From NCBI GenBank assembly GCA_052146895.1, contig JBKQLZ010000174.1:1-11407 (forward strand): a stretch of 11,407 nt of DNA. The letters are read 5' to 3'. The translations under genes were made by a program, and so were the position numbers. Positions 6,313 to 11,407 of this stretch are shown here, piece by piece. Under the pieces are notes generated by a model. It ran no database searches and was not told the DNA's origin. It worked only from the letters and a program-made list of their open reading frames with translations. This stretch comes from Palsa-601 sp052146895. Its GTDB lineage: Bacteria; Actinomycetota; Acidimicrobiia; Acidimicrobiales; Bog-793. The stretch's first letter is position 1. Each line of letters opens with the position of its first letter.

Positions 6313-8208
6313 TCAGCTCCAGCGTTCTACCAGCGAACCGCCCTGGCCGGAGGCGGCGCGGTTTCCGGAGTCGTTTACTCGTTGGAGCCATCCTGGTCGA
6401 GGGCGGCTCGAGGAAGCCGTGGACGCGGCGCTGCGATACGGGAGGACGCTCGCTCCTACCGAGTCATCCGATGAGAGCGCCGAGAGGCTTGCCCGAGCGG
6501 CGAGCCAGGCATCGAGCTCCTCGACGGGCAGTGGTCTGCTCACGTGGTAGCCCTGCACCATATGGCACCCAAGTCTTTCAAGACGTTGGAGGACCTCGAG
6601 TGTCTCGACCCCTTCTGCTACCACCTCTTGCCCGAGGTTGCGCGCGATGTCGATGGTGGACCGCACGATGATGTCGTGGCCGGGCACGCTGTCCATGTTC
6701 GTCACAAACGATTTGTCGATCTTGATCTCGCTGATCGGAAAACGTGTCAGGTACGACAGCGACGAATAACCCGTTCCGAAGTCATCGACAGACAATCGGA
6801 CGCCCGTGTCGGCGAGGCGCACGAGGACAGCACCAGCGCGGTGCGGGTCGGCGATCATCGCACCCTCAGTGATCTCGAGCACTAGCAGGGAAGCGGGGAC
6901 TCCGCTGACCTGCAGCAGCTCGGCGACGTCACGTGGCAGGTCGACGTCGATGAGGTTGCGCGCCGCCAAGTTGACGGAAACTCTCATTGGGTGGCCATCG
7001 TCCATCCAGGTCCGGCACTGCCGGAGCGCCGCGCCGAGAACGTAGAGAGTGAGCGGCTTGATCAGGCCGGTCCCCTGAACGAGGGGGATGAACTCGTCTG
7101 GCGGAATGAGACCCCGGTCAGGATGTAGCCAGCGAATCAACGCCTCGACGGCCACGACGTTGCCCGTCGAAAGGTCCAGCTGTGGCTGGTAATAGAGGAT
7201 GAGCTCGCCTCGATCGAGCGCGCCACGTAGCTCGCCCACGAGCCCGAGCCGGTCCGGAGTCAGTTTGTCGGTGGAGCCGTCGTACATAGCGAACCCGCTG
7301 CTCGCAGTCTTGGAGGCGTACATGGCGACGTCCGCGTGCCGCAGCAGCAAGTCCGCGTCTTCTCCATCTCTCGGAAAGACTGCGAGCCCGATGCTGACCT
7401 CGATGCTGAGCGGAAGGCCGTCGACAACTATCGGCTCCTCGAGACAGCTCGACACCCGCGAGGCGACTCTAATGGCGTCGGTCTCTGACGCCTTGGGGAG
7501 GAGGATGAAGAACTCGTCGCCCCCAAGCCTCGCGAGCGAATCGCCGTCTCTAGTCACCTCCGACCACCGCCTGGCAACTTCCTTCAGCACCTCGTCTCCC
7601 GCCGCGTGGCCGAGCGTGTCGTTGACCTCTTTCAGCCGGTCGACGTCGAGCATGAGAACGGCGACTTCCCCGTGCGCTGACCGTGCCTCCTCGAGTGCGT
7701 CTTCGACCAGCTCGTGAAACCGCTCGCGGTTCGGCAGCCCCGTGAGACCGTCGTACATGGCCTGATGTCGCAGCTGCGCTTCGGCATCGTCGCGGGCCTG
7801 CTCGGCAGCCTTCTTCTCCGTGATATCCCGAACGAGGAGACAGACCCGCCCGGAGGAGCCTTCCGAACCGTCAATCGGAGCGACCCTGCCCTGGAACCAG
7901 CGCACTCCCGCCGGAACCTCGAGGCAGTACTCCCAGAGCTCGGGGCAACCCGAGTCGAGGACACGACCGATCATCCGAGTCAGGGCCAGCCCGACCTCCT
8001 CTCCTGTGAACTCACGAAGTGATCGGCCGAGCAGCTCGTGCCGGGGTGCCACGAGTAGAGCGTCATCTGTGGTCCAGATCCCGTGGTACGTGCCATTCGC
8101 GTCCAGCTCGAAAACGAGATCATCGAGTGACGAGAGCAGCGCTTGCAGGCGAGCCTCGCTCTCCTGCAGGGCCTCGGTGGCAGCCCGGGGCTCCCTGATG
8201 TCGACCAT
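6313..8208 (-). CDS. PAS-GGDEF-EAL cyclic-di-GMP turnover protein
   Basis: About 631 residues, no membrane segment. In numbering from GTG 8211: a PAS domain (about 15-132) ends in the usual DITEKKAAE linker. A GGDEF domain (about 148-312) has an intact GGDEF (230-234), the substrate region GLTGLPNR, and an RxxD inhibitory site (R221-D224) exactly five residues before it. The EAL domain (about 325-575) has E356, N414, E446, D476-D477 (DDFGTGYSSL), K497, E533 and Q553. Both the diguanylate cyclase and phosphodiesterase sites therefore look active, with product inhibition on the cyclase. A Ser/Arg-rich, probably disordered tail (about 576-632) follows. ATG 8208 is preferred, with AGGA four bases upstream; GTG 8211 is immediately before it. 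An in-frame TAG six bases upstream of the GTG rules out a longer protein. First gene of the operon. Confidence 0.94.
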   Translation of the reverse strand: MVDIREPRAATEALQESEARLQALLSSLDDLVFELDANGTYHGIWTTDDALLVAPRHELLGRSLREFTGEEVGLALTRMIGRVLDSGCPELWEYCLEVPAGVRWFQGRVAPIDGSEGSSGRVCLLVRDITEKKAAEQARDDAEAQLRHQAMYDGLTGLPNRERFHELVEDALEEARSAHGEVAVLMLDVDRLKEVNDTLGHAAGDEVLKEVARRWSEVTRDGDSLARLGGDEFFILLPKASETDAIRVASRVSSCLEEPIVVDGLPLSIEVSIGLAVFPRDGEDADLLLRHADVAMYASKTASSGFAMYDGSTDKLTPDRLGLVGELRGALDRGELILYYQPQLDLSTGNVVAVEALIRWLHPDRGLIPPDEFIPLVQGTGLIKPLTLYVLGAALRQCRTWMDDGHPMRVSVNLAARNLIDVDLPRDVAELLQVSGVPASLLVLEITEGAMIADPHRAGAVLVRLADTGVRLSVDDFGTGYSSLSYLTRFPISEIKIDKSFVTNMDSVPGHDIIVRSTIDIARNLGQEVVAEGVETLEVLQRLERLGCHMVQGYHVSRPLPVEELDAWLAARASLSALSSDDSVGASVLPYRSAASTASSSRPRPGWLQRVNDSGNRAASGQGGSLVERWS

Positions 8209-8211
8209 CAC

Positions 8212-8487
8212 GTCCTACGAGAGCTGAGGCGCGGCATCGCTCCAGCATCGTCGGACCATGCGGCCACCTCGACGGAGCTGTTCATAGCTCGGGACACGAT
8301 TCGCGCCATCGTCCTATATATCGGCTATCTCGGCGGGAAACTTGAATCAACAGCAGGCCAGCGCTGTGCTCGCCTCACCTCAACAGAGGCTCGCGTGGGC
8401 GACTCGACGGGCCGCGGCCGGAAGCCGGCCAACCATCCGATGCAATATGGAGTACCTATTGACTGGACACCCCGATGGGAGGCTGCG
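8212..8487. other. divergent intergenic region (pirin / PAS-GGDEF-EAL promoters)
   Basis: These 276 bases separate two divergently read genes, so promoters for both must lie here or nearby. An isolated AT-rich TATATAT (8315-8321) stands out in the GC-rich background and could be a -10 region for either direction, but no well-spaced -35 matches it. An open frame crosses the region into the pirin gene. It is rejected as coding because its first part overlaps the opposite gene and shows no family resemblance. Confidence 0.4.
8476..8482 (+). promoter_or_regulatory. ribosome binding site of pirin gene
   Basis: TGGGAGG ends 5 bases before ATG 8488. It is the only good ribosome site in the open frame upstream of the conserved pirin region and so decides the start. 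Confidence 0.75.
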
Positions 8488-9498
8488 ATGCCTGCTGTGA
8501 CCGTCAGCGACTTGTCGACCCTGCCAACGGTGCCTGTTCCCGATCGCGAACGGCTGACCGAGCGCCCGGTTAGGTCCGTGACGACGGCGCCAAGTGGATT
8601 CGAGGGGGAGGGATTCCCGGTGCGACGGGCCTTCGCGGGGATGAGCATGCGCGACCTCGACCCCTTTGTACACATGGATCAGATGGGCGAGGTCGATTAC
8701 GCGCCCGGCGAACCGAAGGGCACACCCTGGCATCCTCACCGCGGCTTCGAGACGGTGACCTACATGATCGATGGAACATTCGCCCACCAGGACTCGCAAG
8801 GAGGTGGCGGTCTCATCAAAGACGGGGCCACCCAGTGGATGACCGCAGGCGGAGGCATCTTGCACATCGAGACACCACCCGAGGAGCTCGTCGTCTCGGG
8901 TGGCTTGTTCCACGGCGTCCAACTCTGGGTGAACCTGCCGGCGAGGGACAAGATGATCCCGCCTGCTTACCAGGGACTCGAATCCGACGAAGTGGCCCTG
9001 CTGTCCTCGGCCGACGGTGGTTGCCTGGTGCGGGTGATCGCCGGAGCGCTCGGTGAGCACCGCGGCCCCGGCTCGACTCACACGCCTATGGCGCTGATGC
9101 ACGCGACAGTGTCGCCTGGTGCGCGGCTGGAGCTCCCCTGGAACAGCGCCTTCAACGCCCTTGTCTATGTCCTCGCCGGGTCCGGCCAAGCGGGCGGCGA
9201 CGGGGGACCCGTGCGGGTCGGGCAACTGGTGGCGTTCGGTCCGGGCGATTGGATAAGCGTCCAAGCCGACGACGCTCAGGACTCACGCGCTGCTGGACTC
9301 GATCTCCTCGTGTTGGGGGGCCAGCCCATCGGGGAGCCGGTCGAGCACTACGGACCCTTCGTCATGAACACTCGAGACGAAATCATGCAAGCGCTGGAGG
9401 ACTTCCGAGCCGGCCGGCTTGGCACGGTGCCGCCGAACGCGCTGATGCCGCACACGCCGGACCCCAATCCCATCCGCGCTGAGCACACAGGGATCTGA
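8488..9498 (+). CDS. pirin family protein (cupin, metal-binding)
   Basis: A 336-residue bicupin of the pirin family. The N-terminal cupin contains the full family metal site: H82 and H84 (in TPWHPHRGFET), H126 and E128 (in GGGILHIET). These correspond to the three histidines and one glutamate that bind iron in human pirin. The second cupin follows (about 195-310). Pirins have been reported as quercetin 2,3-dioxygenases, redox-sensing transcription cofactors and regulators of central metabolism, so the reaction here cannot be fixed. At 336 residues it is longer than human pirin (290), with about 25 extra residues at the N-terminus and a tail after the second cupin. ATG 8488 is set by TGGGAGG just upstream. 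It is divergent from the cyclic-di-GMP operon; the glycosyltransferase follows after 133 bases. Confidence 0.92.
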   Translation: MPAVTVSDLSTLPTVPVPDRERLTERPVRSVTTAPSGFEGEGFPVRRAFAGMSMRDLDPFVHMDQMGEVDYAPGEPKGTPWHPHRGFETVTYMIDGTFAHQDSQGGGGLIKDGATQWMTAGGGILHIETPPEELVVSGGLFHGVQLWVNLPARDKMIPPAYQGLESDEVALLSSADGGCLVRVIAGALGEHRGPGSTHTPMALMHATVSPGARLELPWNSAFNALVYVLAGSGQAGGDGGPVRVGQLVAFGPGDWISVQADDAQDSRAAGLDLLVLGGQPIGEPVEHYGPFVMNTRDEIMQALEDFRAGRLGTVPPNALMPHTPDPNPIRAEHTGI

Positions 9499-9620
9499 GG
9501 ATCACGGGTCGTGCAACCGGCTCGGTCCTCGGCAGCGCGCACCCTGGCGCTGAGTGTTCGGACCTGAGAGGCTCCTTACCTTGAGCCCGAACTACGACAC
9601 CTTGCGGGACCTTCCTCTCC

Positions 9621-9626
9621 AGGAGA
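9621..9626 (+). promoter_or_regulatory. ribosome binding site of TreT-like gene
   Basis: AGGAGA lies 5 bases before GTG 9632. The upstream in-frame GTG 9554 has no comparable site, so this motif favours the shorter protein. Confidence 0.7.
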
Positions 9627-9631
9627 TCGCT

Positions 9632-11035
9632 GTGCCGCGTCGCTCGCTCTCGAGGTTCGAACCGGTCATCGGGCCGGAACGCTATGGGCAGCTCCAGGAC
9701 GCGGCAGCGCTCGCCAGCCAGCAGCTCGCTGGGACAACCGTTTGGAACGTCAGCTCGACGGCGGCTGGCGGCGGGGTGGCCGAGATGCTGCAGGTGCTCG
9801 TGGGCTACATCCTCGACGTCGAAGTCGCCATCCGGTGGATGGTCATGAACGGGGATTCCGAATTCTTCGCCATAACCAAGCGAATCCACAACCGCCTTCA
9901 CGGCATCGCCGGCGACAGGGGCGAGCTCGGACCAGCTGAAGCAGCCCACTACTCCGACGTCACGACCGCCAATGCGGCCAGCGCCATCCGTCGAATCCGC
10001 CGAGGCGACGTCGTCCTGTTGCACGATCCTCAGTCCGCCGGTATGGCCCAGGGCCTCGCCGATGCCGGGGCGAGGGTGGTGTGGCGTTGCCATGTAGGGC
10101 GTGACACCGCGAACGAGTGGACAGAGCAGGCCTGGTCGTTCCTGCGCCCGCACCTCTCGGCCTGCTCGGCATTCATCTTCTCCTTGGCTTCCTACGCACC
10201 GTCCTGGGTTGATGATCACAAAGTCTGGGTGATCCCTCCGTCCATTGATCCGTTCTCGCCGAAGAACCAGGAGATGCCCGAGAAGCAGGTTCTTCGAGCT
10301 GTCGGGCGCATCGGCCTGCTGCCGGCGAGCGAGGAGCACACTCCGGCCGAGTTCACTCGGAGTGACGGTACGGCTGGGCTCGTCCAGCGGGGCGCGTCGT
10401 ACCTGTCACCAGGCTCAGCGCTCGAGCCGGGAGTGCCTCTCGTGGCCCAGGTCTCGCGATGGGACAGGTTGAAGGACATGGCCGGAGTAATGAGTGGTTT
10501 CGCCGAATATGTGCCCGCGCGAGTCGAGGCACACCTGGCGCTCGTGGGTCCTTCCACGGCTGAGGTTGCCGACGACCCTGAGGGGGCAGAAGTGTTCGCC
10601 GAATGCGTGGCGGCCTGGGAAGCGCTCCCGGACAGCTCGCGCCGGCGCGTGACGCTTGTCACGTTGCCGATGGAGGACATCGACGAGAACGCAGCCATGG
10701 TGAACGCCATTCAGCGCCACGCCGCGGTGATCGTGCAGAAGAGCCTGGAAGAGGGCTTTGGACTCACCGTTGCCGAAGGGATGTGGAAAGCGAAGGCCGT
10801 GCTGGCTTCAAACGTTGGAGGTATCGCCGAACAGATAGCGCCCGGTACCGGACTGCTTCTCGATGACCCGACCGATCTGCGTACCTTCGGGGAGATCCTC
10901 GCAACGCTTCTCGAGAGGCCGCGTGAGATCGCCGAGCTTGGCGCGCGAGCTCGCCAACACGTCCTCGAGGGTTTCGTCGGGGACAGTCACCTGTTGCGAT
11001 ACGCGCACCTGATCAGCTGGTTGCTGGCGCAGTAG
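9632..11035 (+). CDS. treT: GT4 glycosyltransferase, trehalose synthase (TreT)-like
   Basis: A 467-residue GT-B glycosyltransferase of family 4. TreT enzymes make trehalose reversibly from a nucleoside-diphosphate glucose and glucose. Features resembling TreT are: VWNVSSTAAGGGVAEML at the N-terminal sugar-acceptor loop (Gly46-48), the FFAITKRIHNRLHG stretch, HDPQ (131-134), VIPPSIDPFSPKN, QVSRWDRLKD (273-282), and the donor-site E-x7-E motif (E374 to E382) in LEEGFGLTVAEGMW followed by ASNVGG. A segment of about 50 residues between the two halves (about 215-270) is less conserved. The start is placed at GTG 9632 because of AGGAGA just upstream; the frame is open to GTG 9554 (493 residues). 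Another GT4 activity with similar donor use remains possible. It probably acts in the cytoplasm in osmoprotection or carbon storage. Confidence 0.82.
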   Translation: MPRRSLSRFEPVIGPERYGQLQDAAALASQQLAGTTVWNVSSTAAGGGVAEMLQVLVGYILDVEVAIRWMVMNGDSEFFAITKRIHNRLHGIAGDRGELGPAEAAHYSDVTTANAASAIRRIRRGDVVLLHDPQSAGMAQGLADAGARVVWRCHVGRDTANEWTEQAWSFLRPHLSACSAFIFSLASYAPSWVDDHKVWVIPPSIDPFSPKNQEMPEKQVLRAVGRIGLLPASEEHTPAEFTRSDGTAGLVQRGASYLSPGSALEPGVPLVAQVSRWDRLKDMAGVMSGFAEYVPARVEAHLALVGPSTAEVADDPEGAEVFAECVAAWEALPDSSRRRVTLVTLPMEDIDENAAMVNAIQRHAAVIVQKSLEEGFGLTVAEGMWKAKAVLASNVGGIAEQIAPGTGLLLDDPTDLRTFGEILATLLERPREIAELGARARQHVLEGFVGDSHLLRYAHLISWLLAQ

Positions 11036-11177
11036 GTCCACCTTCAGGCGGCGTTGACCATTCCCTGCCCGAGCCAATTCTCGCGAGGACAGGGTCGTCG
11101 TGCGTGCTCGAGGTTCCTCGTGGCCAGGGGATACCCGAGGTCACGCGGTTAGCATCGGCTGCCAGAGCGAACAGTGG
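11036..11177 (+). other. intergenic region after TreT-like gene
   Basis: These 142 bases hold no gene and no clear T-run terminator. A short inverted repeat CGAGG-TT-CCTCG (11109-11120) could be a protein site or the stem of a weak terminator, and TAGCAT (11150-11155) could be a -10 box for the next gene. Both are weak. Confidence 0.3.
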
Positions 11178-11186
11178 GTGACGGCC

Positions 11187-11407
11187 GTGGACGAGACCAC
11201 AGGGGATTCAACCGAAGCGGGAGACGGGCCGGACACACCTCCAGCGCGGTGGCAGGACACGGTCAAGAGGGCAGCCCACGAAGTACGAGAGCACCAAGCG
11301 GAGCAAGCTGAGTCGGACGCATTGAAGCTGAAGGTCAAAGAAGATTTCGAAAATGCCTCTCAGAAGCTCGACGACGTGGTTTTCCCCACCCTCAAGGAGG
11401 TGGCGGA
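11187..11407 (+). CDS. hypothetical charged helical protein, 5' part only
   Basis: The frame is open from GTG 11187 to the window edge (at least 73 residues), so the gene is incomplete here. The first 18 or so residues are acidic and Gly/Thr/Pro-rich. From about residue 20 the sequence is strongly charged and Ala/Glu/Gln/Lys-rich (for example EVREHQAEQAESDALKLKV), suggesting a long helix or coiled coil. No family is recognised. GGTGA lies five bases before this GTG; an in-frame GTG at 11178 would add three residues. The opposite-strand open frame over the same bases is judged a shadow. A TAGCAT at 11150-11155 could be a -10 box, but no -35 was found. Confidence 0.55.
   Translation, partial: MDETTGDSTEAGDGPDTPPARWQDTVKRAAHEVREHQAEQAESDALKLKVKEDFENASQKLDDVVFPTLKEVA

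Noticed and set aside
8143..8487. In-frame upstream extension of the pirin gene (115 extra codons)
   Set aside because: It overlaps the opposite-strand PAS-GGDEF-EAL gene start, has no family resemblance, and the good ribosome site is at 8476-8482 before ATG 8488.
9533..9552. CAGCGC/GCGCTG hairpin after the pirin stop as a terminator
   Set aside because: The stem is only 6 bp with an 8-base loop and no T-run, too weak to call.
9383..10339. 318-codon minus-strand open frame opposite pirin end and TreT start
   Set aside because: It spans two well-supported plus-strand genes and their spacer, and its His/Arg/Pro-rich content is typical of an antisense shadow.
10338..10365. Inverted repeats CACTCCG/CGGAGTG and TCACTC-G-GAGTGA inside the TreT-like gene
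   Set aside because: They fall in coding sequence with normal reading-frame content; in GC-rich DNA such short matches are expected by chance.

Overview
The window is GC-rich bacterial DNA. Several reading frames use GTG or TTG starts, and neither of the two tRNA genes encodes its CCA end. The gene types (zinc-ribbon/proline-rich membrane proteins, a TreT-like glycosyltransferase, a large pirin, PAS-GGDEF-EAL signalling proteins) fit an actinobacterium, possibly a poorly characterised lineage. This placement is inferred from style, not from a marker gene.

Left part (1-2774): a short repeat cluster (CAGTAGCA copies) lies just beyond the 3' end of a leftward tRNA-Arg(ACG). Two tightly coupled rightward genes follow. 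The first encodes a protein with an N-terminal zinc ribbon, a proline-rich linker and four membrane segments. The second encodes a six-segment membrane protein with a proline-rich C-terminal tail of about 200 residues. A leftward tRNA-Ser(GCT) with a recognisable promoter converges on them. The next roughly 240 bases carry no convincing gene.

Middle (3012-8211, all leftward): this is the main block. In transcription order it holds (1) a PAS-GGDEF-EAL protein with intact synthase, inhibitory-site and phosphodiesterase residues, (2) a soluble PAS hybrid histidine kinase with its own receiver domain, (3) a receiver-EAL response regulator, and (4) a small NTF2/SnoaL-fold protein. The first three are separated by 9 bp and then overlapped by 8 bp, so they look like one operon. 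The likely logic is that the kinase senses a signal through PAS and phosphorylates its own receiver and/or the REC-EAL protein. That would tune cyclic-di-GMP breakdown, while the PAS-GGDEF-EAL protein makes and/or degrades the same messenger. The first two genes lie in the same reading frame, separated only by a TGA and three codons.

Right part (8212-11407, rightward): a divergent intergenic region leads into a pirin-family protein with a complete metal site. Next comes a GT4 glycosyltransferase closely resembling trehalose synthase TreT; a good ribosome site places its start at GTG 9632. The window ends inside a charged, probably helical protein of unknown function.

No mobile element gene, CRISPR array or rRNA was seen. 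The cyclic-di-GMP cassette is the most interesting unit. Its domains are known types, and the novelty would lie in the arrangement.
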